IMG/VR virus record: IMGVR_UViG_3300034072_000907
Location: 1 to 28,370 of that record
Origin: a virus
Direction: 5' to 3' (one strand)
Length of the DNA stretch: 28,370 nucleotides
Every line of letters starts with the position of its first letter. The stretch's first letter is position 1. Shown piece by piece: positions 20,216-28,370 of this stretch. Below the pieces are notes generated by a model. It did not search any database. It worked only from the letters and a program-made list of their open reading frames with translations, and had not been told where the DNA came from. A program made the translations under genes and the position numbers.

Positions 20216-22625
20216 GAAGCTCGGTGAAGCGGTACTTGAACTGCGCACTGTCGACGGTGCGTTCAACACCGGTGTCGATAAGGCCGAGGGTCGCGCCAAG
20301 CAGCTCGGCGCGACGCTGGATGTGACTGCGGGCAGCGCTCTGGAGCTTGCCGACAAGATGGCGCAGGCCGGGCGCGCAGGCGGTGAAGGTGCTGCTGTCT
20401 GGCAGCGCGCGGCGGCTTCAATCGATGTTCTGGCAGCGGCCCAGGCGCAGGCCAAAGCAGAGGTCGATATTGCCAACGCTTCGTTGAAAGCAGCCAAAAT
20501 CACGCAGGAAGAGTACAATCGGACAATCCTGCTTTCCAAAGCTGCGCTGGCAGAAGTGGAAGAACAGCATCGCCAGGCGCAGTCTGCGTTGCAGCGCCAT
20601 ATCGCGTCGACCAACCAGGCAACCGGTGCGACTGGCGCGCAAAGGGCCGGCTTGGCCCAGCTGGGCTTCCAGCTCGGCGACGTATCCACGATGTATGCGT
20701 TGGGCATGCGTCCGCAGCAGATTTTCGCCAGCCAGATCGGCCAGGTCGCGCAGTCTATCCAGCTACTCGCAGGTGAAGGTTCGAAATTCGCGCGGTTCCT
20801 CGGTGGGCCTTGGGGCATAGCTTTGATGATCGGCGTCCAGGTGCTGGGTCCGTTCGTTGGCATGCTATTCGAAGCCAAGAAGGCGACAGAGGAGCTGCAC
20901 GCCGCTGAGAACAATCTGTCCAATGTCCAGTCGGCATTGGGCAACGTGTTTGATCTGACTACCGGCAAGATCAAGGATCAGTCCGATGCGACGATCGCGC
21001 TTGCAAGAGCAACTTTGGAACTTGCCAAGGCGCAATCGCAGCAACGCCTCATGGAGGCCAATCGCAGCATTACCAAGTCCGGTCAGGACCAGCGCGAGTT
21101 CAATGCCGGGTTCGGTGGAGGCATCTCCTTCCGGCGCTACACGCCACCGGAAGCAACGGTTGAAAGCAACTATCGGAACGGCGTCATCAATGCGAGCCAA
21201 GCCCAGGAACAGCTCAAGCGGTTCTATGAAAGTGGGAGCATAACGCAGGAGCGCTACCTTGAGTTGGTCAACGCCTACGCCTCTGCTGCTGTGGAGCAAA
21301 TCAACGTCAAGCAAGCGGACCAAGGACTCAACGCAATCGAGGATCGCAAGCTTCCCGCTGCATTTCGGGAGAACAAGCGCGACCGGAAGTCGAAAACCGG
21401 CAAGACTGAAGCCGAAGTCGAGCAAGCCTATCAGCGCGATCTGGCCTCGCTCAACCAGGAAGAGCTGCAGGCCAAGCTTTCCCTTGCCACATCGGCGCAG
21501 GAGCGTGCCGACATCCAGTACCAGATGCTGGCTGACCAGCGCGTCCAGCGCGAAGCCGAGATCAATGCCAACAAGGATTATAGCGAGGCGCAGAAGAAGC
21601 AGCTCCTCGCGGCGCTCGATGCGCTCTACGGCAAGAAGTCTGCGGACGGCACCATCCTTGTCAGTGGCGGCCTGCTGAAAGACCGCATTGCCCGCGATCA
21701 GATCGAGGCGGAAAAGCGGCTCGATGCCGAGATGCTGAGCCGCCAGCAACAGACGCTGGAAGCCTGGGCGCGGGTTGCCGGAACTTCGGCCGATCGCGCG
21801 GCACTGGAACTGCAGTCGCTGCAGCTGCAGCAGCAGATCGAGCGCAACCTGCTCGAGCAGCAAATTGCCACCAGCCAGATCGCCGACGCGGCACAGGCGC
21901 GCGCCTTGCTGGAAAGCCGACAGGCTGCCGAGCGCGAAGGGTTGCGCCAGGCCAATGCCGGACCGCTGGAGCGGTACACCACGCAGCTGCGCCGCAACAA
22001 GCTGGAGAGCGGCGAGCGCGTGGAAGAACTGATGGTCGAGGAACTCGACTATGTTCACCAGTCGCTGACCGACACGATCTCGTCGCGCCTGGGCGTGAAA
22101 GACCCGTTCCTGCGCGGATTGATCGACATGTTCGTGGAGGACGTGTTCATCCGACCGATGGCCGAGGCGCTGGAGCAAGCCAGGGGAAGCGCAGGCGGTG
22201 GCGGTGGTGGCGGTTTCTTCGCGTCGCTGTTCAGTTCATTGCTGGGCGGCGGTGGCGGTGCATCGCCCTTGGCATCCCTTTCTAGCAGCGCGGCCTCGAC
22301 GATTGCCGATCCTGCCTATGCCGGGCTGTTTGCAACGGGCGGGATGATCCCGGCAGGCGGTTGGGGGATTGCCGGGGAAGCTGGGCCCGAGCCGGTGTTT
22401 GCTGGCGCTGGCGGCGCGGTGATCATGCCGAATTCTACCGCAGGGAGCCGCCTTGGCGGTGGCGGGCAGACCATCTTGCAGCTCGATCTGCGCGGCGCGG
22501 TGGTGACCGAAGATCTGCTGCGGCAGATGAACGATATCGCCCAGCAGACAACGGCAGAAGGCCTTTCGCAGTACGATTCGGTTGTTGGCGATCGCGTCAA
22601 AGAGCACCTGGAAAGGCGCGGCTGA
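20208..22625 (+). CDS. tail tape measure protein
   Basis: An 805-aa protein that sets tail length and is ejected with the DNA. It is mostly long helices (AVWQRAAASIDVLAAAQAQA, EEYNRTILLSKAALAEVEEQ), with a hydrophobic segment at about residues 199-222 (PWGIALMIGVQVLGPFVGML) expected to act in membrane penetration, Gln/Glu-rich coiled coils around 400-600, a Gly-rich stretch near 662-690, and a compact C-terminal domain (GGMIPAGGWGIAGEAGPEPV, then FAGAGGAVIMPNSTAG) common in tape measures of Mu-like and GTA-like tails. If the helical part extends at about 1.5 angstrom per residue, the tail would be near 120 nm; this is a rough inference. Start ATG 20208 overlaps the chaperone frame. Confidence 0.88.
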   Translation: MAEKLGEAVLELRTVDGAFNTGVDKAEGRAKQLGATLDVTAGSALELADKMAQAGRAGGEGAAVWQRAAASIDVLAAAQAQAKAEVDIANASLKAAKITQEEYNRTILLSKAALAEVEEQHRQAQSALQRHIASTNQATGATGAQRAGLAQLGFQLGDVSTMYALGMRPQQIFASQIGQVAQSIQLLAGEGSKFARFLGGPWGIALMIGVQVLGPFVGMLFEAKKATEELHAAENNLSNVQSALGNVFDLTTGKIKDQSDATIALARATLELAKAQSQQRLMEANRSITKSGQDQREFNAGFGGGISFRRYTPPEATVESNYRNGVINASQAQEQLKRFYESGSITQERYLELVNAYASAAVEQINVKQADQGLNAIEDRKLPAAFRENKRDRKSKTGKTEAEVEQAYQRDLASLNQEELQAKLSLATSAQERADIQYQMLADQRVQREAEINANKDYSEAQKKQLLAALDALYGKKSADGTILVSGGLLKDRIARDQIEAEKRLDAEMLSRQQQTLEAWARVAGTSADRAALELQSLQLQQQIERNLLEQQIATSQIADAAQARALLESRQAAEREGLRQANAGPLERYTTQLRRNKLESGERVEELMVEELDYVHQSLTDTISSRLGVKDPFLRGLIDMFVEDVFIRPMAEALEQARGSAGGGGGGGFFASLFSSLLGGGGGASPLASLSSSAASTIADPAYAGLFATGGMIPAGGWGIAGEAGPEPVFAGAGGAVIMPNSTAGSRLGGGGQTILQLDLRGAVVTEDLLRQMNDIAQQTTAEGLSQYDSVVGDRVKEHLERRG

Positions 22626-23299
22626 TGGCGACGTTCGATTGGCCGGCCACGCTGGTGCCCCGCAACATGCAGATCCAGCCGCCGCGCCGGACGCAGAGCA
22701 TGACGACAAGCCTGACGGACTTCACGCAGGCTGTCCCGGTCATCCGTCCGCCTTTCACCGTCACCCTGGAATTCGACCAGCTCGAAGGCGGGGAAGTTCT
22801 GGCCTGGCGCGCGATGGAAGCGCTGCTGGAAGGGCGGGCCAACACGGTGCGCCTGCCACTTTTCGACCTGTGGTATCGCGCGCGCCAGGCGCAGATCGGC
22901 GCCGGCGTGGTGCCGCATTCGGACGGCACCTATTTCTCGGACGAGACCGGCTATTCCACGTCCGATCTGTCCGGCGTGCTGGTGACCGGCGTGCAGGGCC
23001 AGCGCAACATCACGGCCGATTTCGGCGGGTATGGCGAGCTGCTGCAGGCGGGCCTTTATTTCGGGCTGGGCGAGCATCCGTATATCGCCAGCGGCGTAAC
23101 GTGGGACGGCGATGTGGCGACGATCCGCTGCTCGCCCACGTTGCGCAAGAGCTACACCGACGAGCCGCTCAAGCTGAAACCGACCATGATCGGACAGCTG
23201 ACCAGCGACGATGGCATGGCGCTGAAGCTGCAGAACCTGCGCCACGGCGCGCCGACGGTGACCTTCCAGGAAGCCTTTCTTGAGGGGCTCTACACATGA
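22625..23299 (+). CDS. distal tail-like protein
   Basis: A 224-aa protein beginning FDWPATLVPRNMQIQPPRRT with SMTTSLTDFTQAVPVIRPPF, a pattern found in tail proteins that follow the tape measure in transposable siphophages and occupying the slot of gp12 in gene transfer agents. The beta-rich body (PPFTVTLEFDQLEGGEVLAW, then NTVRLPLFDLWYR) fits a distal tail ring at the baseplate. The start shares one base with the tape measure stop, and the stop overlaps the next start (ATGA). Family naming is tentative. Confidence 0.65.
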   Translation: MATFDWPATLVPRNMQIQPPRRTQSMTTSLTDFTQAVPVIRPPFTVTLEFDQLEGGEVLAWRAMEALLEGRANTVRLPLFDLWYRARQAQIGAGVVPHSDGTYFSDETGYSTSDLSGVLVTGVQGQRNITADFGGYGELLQAGLYFGLGEHPYIASGVTWDGDVATIRCSPTLRKSYTDEPLKLKPTMIGQLTSDDGMALKLQNLRHGAPTVTFQEAFLEGLYT

Positions 23300-23895
23300 G
23301 CCTGTTCCCGGACACCATTGCGGCCGGCCTGGCAGGAGAGAAGGTGCAGGCGTGCTTCCTGGTGAAGTTCGATTTCACCAGCGCGCCGATGAACCTGTGG
23401 ATCGGCGGCAATGGCGTGCTGGAGACCAACGACGGCGCGAGGTGGAAGGGCTTGGGGCAGATCGGATCGGTGAGCGGCATCGAGCAAGCCGTGAACGGCG
23501 ATGCGCCCGAGATGAGCTTCTCTCTTTCGGGTGTGGATGCCGAGTTGCTGAGCAAGGTGCGTGACGAGTACGACGCCGAAGTAAAGGGCCGGCTTGTCTA
23601 TGTGCTTGTCCAGTTCTTCGGCGTGGTCGATCCGGCCGATCCCGACAACGAGCGCCCGCTCGACCTGCCGTTCCCGATCGCGGCGGGGCGCTGCCTGCGG
23701 CCCGAGTTCAGCCTGGCGGCAGAAGGCGGCGAGAACTCGATCACGGTGAAGGCCGAGAGCCTGTTCAGCCTGCGCTCGCGCCCGCGCTACGCCATGTACA
23801 CCGACGCGGACCAGAAGCGGCGCTTTCCCGGCGATCGCGGCTTCGAGTTCGTGGCTGGCCTCGTCAACAAGGTGGTGACATGGCCGGACTATTGA
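23296..23895 (+). CDS. baseplate hub-associated protein, DUF2163-like
   Basis: A 199-aa beta-rich protein: ACFLVKFDFTSAPMNLWIGG, then NDGARWKGLGQIGSVSGIEQ, and PEMSFSLSGVDAELLSK. The order of segments (substrate-like strands with a W-x-G-x-G turn, a hub-type strand pair, then a Leu-Ser-Gly-Val-Asp strand) resembles the N-terminal part of DUF2163 proteins, which in gene transfer agents sit between the distal tail protein and the NlpC/P60 protein. It is shorter than full-length GTA homologues. The stop lies 16 bases inside the next gene. Confidence 0.6.
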   Translation: MSLFPDTIAAGLAGEKVQACFLVKFDFTSAPMNLWIGGNGVLETNDGARWKGLGQIGSVSGIEQAVNGDAPEMSFSLSGVDAELLSKVRDEYDAEVKGRLVYVLVQFFGVVDPADPDNERPLDLPFPIAAGRCLRPEFSLAAEGGENSITVKAESLFSLRSRPRYAMYTDADQKRRFPGDRGFEFVAGLVNKVVTWPDY

Positions 23896-24359
23896 CCAGC
23901 CCAGTGCGCCGCCCAGCGGACCAGCTCGTGAACGGCGACCTCGTCGCTGCGACGGTCCGGCTGTGGGCGCAGTCCGACTTTGCCTGGGGCAGCCGTGACT
24001 GCCTGGTGTCCGTGGTGCGCTACGTTGCGGAAGCGACGGGGCAGCCAATGCCGAAGTGGCCACGCTACGCCAGCGGGCCAGCGGCATTGCGCATCCTGCG
24101 GCGCCACGGCGGGCTTGAAGGCTATGCGGCGATGGTTCTGGAACGGCTCGGCTGCACGCGCACGGATTTCCCGGTGCGGGGCGACGTCGGGATACTCGAC
24201 ATTCCGGGAACGGGGCTGACCGCCTGCCTTTGCCTGGGTGGCGCATGGGCTGCACGCGGTCAGCATGGCGTTGCGATGATCTCGCTTGAGGCCGATGCAT
24301 GCTGGGCGGTCAAGAGTACGCCTGCGCGACGCATGGAGGCACAGCCATGCCGCAGCTGA
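23880..24359 (+). CDS. NlpC/P60-like (DUF6950-type) tail protein
   Basis: A 159-aa protein with the hallmark of NlpC/P60-like tail peptidases, FAWGSRDCLVSVVRYVAEAT, where C41 would be the nucleophile, followed by RGDVGILDIPG (the GD turn of the family) and GQHGVAMISLEADACWAVKS. H129 could be the catalytic His, but the usual H-x-G-I strand is imperfect, so activity is uncertain. It lies between the hub-like and tip proteins, the location of peptidoglycan-active tail proteins in gene transfer agents. It overlaps the previous gene by 16 bases and the next by 13. Confidence 0.68.
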   Translation: MAGLLTSPVRRPADQLVNGDLVAATVRLWAQSDFAWGSRDCLVSVVRYVAEATGQPMPKWPRYASGPAALRILRRHGGLEGYAAMVLERLGCTRTDFPVRGDVGILDIPGTGLTACLCLGGAWAARGQHGVAMISLEADACWAVKSTPARRMEAQPCRS

Positions 24360-26410
24360 TCGCAATCGCTCTGTCGGCTGTCGTGGTGCCTCTGGTCGGG
24401 TCCACCATCGTGGCGGCCCTTCTTACGGTGGCAATCAGCGTCGGCGTGAATGCGCTGTGGAAGAGTGTATTCGGATCTTCCCGGCCCAAGCCAAGTGACG
24501 GGCAGGTCAATGTTCGCGGCTCGATCGAGTCCCGTTCGCGTCGTTATGGCATCGTCCACTCCGGCGGCGTGATGACCTTCGAGGAGAGCGCCAACGGCAC
24601 CCTTGGCATGGTGGTGACGCTGGGAACCGGTGAAGAGACCGAGATCCTTGAACACCGTATCAACGACCAGGTGGTAACGCTGGATGGCAGCGGGGTCGTG
24701 ACCCAATCGAGCTATCGCGGCGCTGTACGGATATTCACCCGGCCAGGCAGCGATGATCAGACCGCGATCAGCCAGCTGACTTCGGCCTTCCCGCAATGGA
24801 CGAGCGACCATCGCCAGCGCGGCTGTGCCCACGCGGCCATCCTCTGCGCGCCTGTGAAACAGGAGCATTTCAGCGAGGTCTATAACGGGCGCCCGCCGAG
24901 TTACACGCAAGTGCGCAAGACGGCCAAGCTCTATGATCCGCGCAAGGATTCGACCAATGGTGGAAGCGGCAGCCACCGCCTGGATGACAAGAGCACATGG
25001 GAGTGGAGCGACAACGGCCCGCTGGTGATCGCCGACTATGTCGCACACCAGGACGGGTACGGTCTGGGTTACGAGAACATCAACTGGGCCAATATCGCGG
25101 CCGAGGCCGATATCGCCGACGAGACAGTCACCACCGTGACGTCCGAGACCATCGCGCGCTGGCGGCTGTGGGGCAGCTACAAGCTTTCCATGGACGAGCG
25201 CCGCGCGGTGCTGGCTGACATGCTGAAGGCCGTGGACGGCTTCTGTTTCCAGGACGCCGACTTCAAGTTCAACCTGCGCGTCGGAGCCTACGAAGAACCG
25301 ACAGTCACCTTTACCGACGATCATATCCTGGCTGCCGGCGCGACGCTGGGCCCCAAGGCGGCACAGCGGGTGAGCGCGCTCAAGATGCTCTACACCGAGG
25401 CCGCGATTGCCTACCGCGAGCAGGAAAGCGCCCTGGTCGACGTGCCGGACGTGGAGGAGGATCCCAATACCGACCCGCAGGCGGTGGAGCTGTTCTGGGC
25501 GCCGCATCACAACCAGGCGATGCGTGTGGGCAAGCTGCTGGCCGCGCGTCTCGGGGACAGGTGGCATCTTGACCTGACCTTCAACCTCTATGGCCTGAAC
25601 CTGTTCGGCGAGCGGTTCTGCCGGGTGAATTCAGCGCGGCTTGGCATCGATGCCGTGTTCACGATCGACAACGGTGTGAAGCTGGCGATCGGGAAGGATC
25701 GCATCACCGTGAATGCCAGCCTAGTCGAAGTACGGCCTGAGGATTGGGACTTTGACGCGGCGACCGAGGAAGGGACGCCACCGGTATCAGAAGGCAGCGC
25801 GCCGCCGACATTCACGGTGGCAGTGCCGACCGGGCTTGCGCTCTCGGCCGAGCAGATCGTGCTGGGCGAAGGCAACGGCGTGGCAATCGCTGCGAGCTGG
25901 GATGCCGGGCGCGTCGATTACATCTACGAGGTTCGCTACCGGCCCAGCGCTGGCGGCACCTGGGTGATGATGACCGTCGACAACGATGCGTTCACCGCCC
26001 GCAGCGGCGCTGTCGATAGCGGTGTGGAATACGAGGTGCAGGTTCGCGCCGTGACGATCGGCGGACGGACCAGCGCCTGGAGCGCGAGCGAGGAGATCAC
26101 GCCGAGCGCTGCGCTGGTTGTCGGCGCGCCGACGGCGCTGGGCGCGACAGGCGCAGCGGGTTCGGCTGACCTGAGCTTTGCCATGCCGACCGGGGCAAAT
26201 GTCGCCTACGCGCGGCTATATCGCACCACGGGCACCAGCTTCACCAGTCCGACGCAGGTGGGCACCGATATCACGGCATCGCCAGGCGCACTGGTGAGCC
26301 GGACCGACAGCGGCCTTTCGGCCGGGACTTACTACTACTGGGCGCGAGCATTCGACGGCACGGGCGGGCAATCCGCTCTTGCCGGGCCTGTCTCTGCGAC
26401 CGTGAGCTGA
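24347..26410 (+). CDS. tail tip / host-specificity protein with FN3 domains
   Basis: A 687-aa protein. The N-terminus has two adjacent hydrophobic helices (IAIALSAVVVPLVGSTIVAA, LLTVAISVGVNALWKS), typical of tip proteins in D3112- and GTA-like tails. Residues 60-460 form the hub/tip body (SIESRSRRYGIVHSGGVMTF, and ADMLKAVDGFCFQDADFKFN). From about 485 there are two fibronectin type III-like repeats: one with IYEVRYRPSAGGTWVMMTV and EYEVQVRAVTIGGRTSAWS, the other with VAYARLYRTTGTSF and TYYYWARAFDGTG. ATG 24347 is chosen over the in-frame ATG 24299 because GGAGG (24335-24339) lies 7 bases upstream. It probably anchors the following fibre and contacts the receptor. Confidence 0.78.
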   Translation: MPQLIAIALSAVVVPLVGSTIVAALLTVAISVGVNALWKSVFGSSRPKPSDGQVNVRGSIESRSRRYGIVHSGGVMTFEESANGTLGMVVTLGTGEETEILEHRINDQVVTLDGSGVVTQSSYRGAVRIFTRPGSDDQTAISQLTSAFPQWTSDHRQRGCAHAAILCAPVKQEHFSEVYNGRPPSYTQVRKTAKLYDPRKDSTNGGSGSHRLDDKSTWEWSDNGPLVIADYVAHQDGYGLGYENINWANIAAEADIADETVTTVTSETIARWRLWGSYKLSMDERRAVLADMLKAVDGFCFQDADFKFNLRVGAYEEPTVTFTDDHILAAGATLGPKAAQRVSALKMLYTEAAIAYREQESALVDVPDVEEDPNTDPQAVELFWAPHHNQAMRVGKLLAARLGDRWHLDLTFNLYGLNLFGERFCRVNSARLGIDAVFTIDNGVKLAIGKDRITVNASLVEVRPEDWDFDAATEEGTPPVSEGSAPPTFTVAVPTGLALSAEQIVLGEGNGVAIAASWDAGRVDYIYEVRYRPSAGGTWVMMTVDNDAFTARSGAVDSGVEYEVQVRAVTIGGRTSAWSASEEITPSAALVVGAPTALGATGAAGSADLSFAMPTGANVAYARLYRTTGTSFTSPTQVGTDITASPGALVSRTDSGLSAGTYYYWARAFDGTGGQSALAGPVSATVS

Positions 26411-26423
26411 GAAGGGGACTGCT

Positions 26424-28358
26424 ATGGGCGCGATCGCGGACGCTTTTGCCAACGCATTTCGGGATTTCGTTACCGATGGTGTGGCATCGAGCGGCCTGTA
26501 TGAACCGGAGAAGAGCCTGCAGCGCGCGATCGGCACAATCATTGAATCGGCGATCGCCAACATCGGATTAGCTGGGCTGGTCGACGTCACGAAGGACACG
26601 AAGGAGAACCTTGATGCTGATCTCGCCCACGAGGCCGGCACGGTGGCCCTGGTCTACGCCGATGTCACCGATGCGAATAATGACATCTATGTGAAGGTCG
26701 ATGTAAGCGGATCTGGCAGCTGGTCGCTGACCTCGATCTTGCATGATGTCATTGCTGGCTTGGCGCAGCCATTAGTTGAAGCGGCGTCGGAATTCGCAAA
26801 CCGGCTTGTCGAGGACAGCGAAGCTGCAAACCTTGCTCGCTTTGTGGCGGAAGACGCGGATGGCAAGCGCCGCCGCCCTGCTCGCTTCAGGCAGGACGGC
26901 ACGTTTCTGGCCAAGCTCGGCATTTCGGTTGGAATTGGAAACGGCCTGACGCTCACGAGAAACGCGGACGAAACCTATACGTTCAAGTTCGGCACAGTCG
27001 AAGGCACTCTTCCGCTTCCTGCGGGTGCAACGCTGACTTCGGACAGCGACAGCGCGAACCTGATCAAGATGACCGGGCTTGATTCCTTGGGCAGACGGCG
27101 GCGCATCTGGTCGATCAGTACAGCAGGTGTCGTTTCGTCGGGGTCCACGTCGAACGAGGAAGTCACGTCCGCGCGGGGTTCACGTTCGGCGCTCGACACG
27201 CGCATCTCGCAGGGTTTGACCGCTTACGGCAACCAGAAAACGCCGATCCTGTTCCGCGAGAACCTTAAGGGTTTGCGCTCCAAAATCGGGCAAATTCGCA
27301 ACGGTATCACGCCTGTGACCGGGCGCCTGTTGCAAGCGGGCGATAGCTTGATCGATGGCGCGGGCGCCTATGGCGGGCGCTATCTGTGGAACCGGATGCG
27401 CGTTGCGACCACGGCGGGTGGTTTGGGTGCGTCTCATCTCGGATGGACGAGCGCGGCGAAGTCTCAGACCGGCACCTTCCAAGCAGGGATAAGCCCGTCT
27501 CTCACTGTCGCGTGGTCAGCAGGCGCGGTCAACAATGCGCTCAATGGCAACGGTCCTGCGCTTGCGTCGGTCACGCTGGCGACCGGCGAAAGCGTAACGC
27601 TCACTGTCAGCAGTGCAGCGTCTGGAACGGTAAACGCAATTCGTGTCATCACGGGCAATAGCGGAACATACAGCTATTCATGGGATGGCGGCGCGGCGAC
27701 CAACATCGTGCTTTCCGGGACGGGACCGCAGATCAACACCCCGCCCGGATACCCCGGCTCTGGCGCGCAGCGCACGCTTACGATCACGGCAGTTTCTGGC
27801 CCGGTCACGCTCTACGGCTTTGACGTGCAGAGCGGCACCACGACAGGATGGGTGCAAGACAAGTGCGGCCACGGCGGCACGACTTCCTATGACTGGGTCA
27901 ATGCTGACTGGACAATCCTCGGCGCGATCTGGGCAGCGCTCGCGCCCGATGCCGTCATGTGGAACCTCGGAACCAATGACCAAGCATGGACGGTCGCCAA
28001 CCAGAATGACGGCTCTGGCGTCACCCCGGAGAACTTCTACACCAACATGACGACGCTTGTGCAGCGCACGCGCACCTATCTTCCACTGGCTGACATCATC
28101 CTCCAGTGCGCGCCTGAAAACAGCGCTGGCCGCGCAACGCCGATGACGGACTATCGCGACGTGTTGGAGCAGATCGCCAGCGATCAGGGCTGCGTGCTGA
28201 TCGACAACTGCCGCTCATGGGGCGCGGAAAGCACCTACGGCTATCGATCTGGCGGCGGCACCCTTGGCCTGATCGACAGCACCAGTCTTCACCCCACGGC
28301 TGCGGGCGCAGGGCTGCTGGCCGAAACGCACTATAACCTCATCATGGGAGGCATCTAA
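26424..28358 (+). CDS. tail fibre / receptor-binding protein with SGNH-type esterase domain
   Basis: A 644-aa protein. The N-terminal 290 residues look like a virion-attachment region with helices (FRDFVTDGVASSGLYEPEKS, SLQRAIGTIIESAIANIGLA) and beta repeats. Residues 303-640 resemble an SGNH hydrolase: block I LLQAGDSLIDGAG with candidate nucleophile S308, block III LGTND (G516/N518), and block V DSTSLHPTAAG with H623. Between block I and the rest lies a beta-sandwich insertion (about 355-470). Such enzymes deacetylate surface polysaccharides, so the fibre may modify the capsule or O-antigen receptor. Asp is five residues before the His rather than the usual three. AAGGGG lies 6 bases before the ATG. 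The protein could be structural only if the triad is broken. Confidence 0.75.
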   Translation: MGAIADAFANAFRDFVTDGVASSGLYEPEKSLQRAIGTIIESAIANIGLAGLVDVTKDTKENLDADLAHEAGTVALVYADVTDANNDIYVKVDVSGSGSWSLTSILHDVIAGLAQPLVEAASEFANRLVEDSEAANLARFVAEDADGKRRRPARFRQDGTFLAKLGISVGIGNGLTLTRNADETYTFKFGTVEGTLPLPAGATLTSDSDSANLIKMTGLDSLGRRRRIWSISTAGVVSSGSTSNEEVTSARGSRSALDTRISQGLTAYGNQKTPILFRENLKGLRSKIGQIRNGITPVTGRLLQAGDSLIDGAGAYGGRYLWNRMRVATTAGGLGASHLGWTSAAKSQTGTFQAGISPSLTVAWSAGAVNNALNGNGPALASVTLATGESVTLTVSSAASGTVNAIRVITGNSGTYSYSWDGGAATNIVLSGTGPQINTPPGYPGSGAQRTLTITAVSGPVTLYGFDVQSGTTTGWVQDKCGHGGTTSYDWVNADWTILGAIWAALAPDAVMWNLGTNDQAWTVANQNDGSGVTPENFYTNMTTLVQRTRTYLPLADIILQCAPENSAGRATPMTDYRDVLEQIASDQGCVLIDNCRSWGAESTYGYRSGGGTLGLIDSTSLHPTAAGAGLLAETHYNLIMGGI

Positions 28359-28370
28359 TGTCCCTGAAGT
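28358..28370 (+). CDS. start of next gene (first four codons only)
   Basis: The stop of the tail fibre gene overlaps an ATG by one base (28358), preceded by GGGAGG at 28346-28351, so a new gene begins here (Met-Ser-Leu-Lys) and runs out of the window. By position it would be a small fibre-associated protein such as a chaperone or accessory protein; the visible sequence cannot show this. Confidence 0.5.

Noticed and set aside
20865-22178. A 437-aa Leu-rich minus-strand open frame
   Set aside because: Mirror of the helical tape measure gene; Leu/Gln richness follows from complementing Gln/Glu/Lys codons.
25555-25563. GGACAGGTG half-match to the late operator inside the tip protein gene
   Set aside because: Only the first nine bases match, the second dyad arm is absent, and it is in the middle of a coding region; expected by chance.
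1-28370. tRNA genes, CRISPR arrays, insertion sequences, attachment sites
   Set aside because: None seen. Prophage ends and Mu-type end-binding repeats are outside the window; the three 21-bp copies are too far apart and too specifically placed to be a CRISPR.

Overview
The window is the middle and right part of a Mu-like transposable prophage (or phage) genome in a GC-rich host. GC-rich third codon positions, frequent GTG/TTG starts and the flavour of the proteins suggest an alphaproteobacterium, probably Sphingomonadales (Novosphingobium/Sphingobium type); this is inference. Every convincing gene is on the + strand. Most neighbours overlap by 1-4 bases (ATGA, GTGA, TGATG), as expected of long, translationally coupled phage transcripts. 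Neither prophage end is in view: the window opens inside transposase A and closes four codons into the gene after the tail fibre.

Layout. (1) 1-4284, transposition and early/middle genes: C-terminus of transposase A; the MuB-like target-selection ATPase; a tail-anchored small protein; a stand-alone DnaA domain-IV-like DNA-binding protein; a Mu gp16/GemA-like (DUF1018) protein; small unknowns including a 45-aa membrane peptide; and a Mor/C-family transcription activator. (2) 4354-6136, lysis: GH108 muramidase with an Asp-rich putative calcium loop, inner-membrane spanin with a nested outer-membrane spanin lipoprotein, and a three-helix putative holin. (3) 6133-11826, packaging and prohead: Mu gp25-, gp26- and gp27-like proteins, large terminase, a portal fused to a MuF-like head-morphogenesis domain, and a prohead protease. 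(4) 11827-12175, a non-coding stretch with several hairpins and a putative late promoter. (5) 12176-15263, HK97-type capsid, decoration-like protein and head-tail connector. (6) 15260-17304, small accessory-looking genes lying between head-tail joining genes, including a candidate Acb2-like anti-CBASS protein. (7) 17301-19272, head closure, tail completion, tail terminator and tail tube. (8) 19434-28358, tail assembly chaperones (probable frameshift pair), tape measure, distal tail, hub, NlpC/P60-like protein, tip protein with FN3 repeats, and a tail fibre carrying an SGNH esterase.

The DNA handling, regulation and early packaging genes follow Mu order, but the portal, capsid and non-contractile tail are of HK97/lambda/GTA type. 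This makes it a transposable siphovirus in the style of Pseudomonas phages B3 and D3112.

The most striking non-coding signal is a 21-bp sequence present three times without a mismatch, centred on the dyad CGGACA-GG-TGTCCG. The copies precede the lysis gene (16 bp after the Mor/C-like activator gene), the major capsid gene and the tail chaperone gene. These positions parallel the late promoters of Mu, so the repeat is probably the operator through which the Mor/C-like protein switches on lysis, head and tail operons. Intrinsic-terminator-like hairpins lie upstream of the second and third copies.
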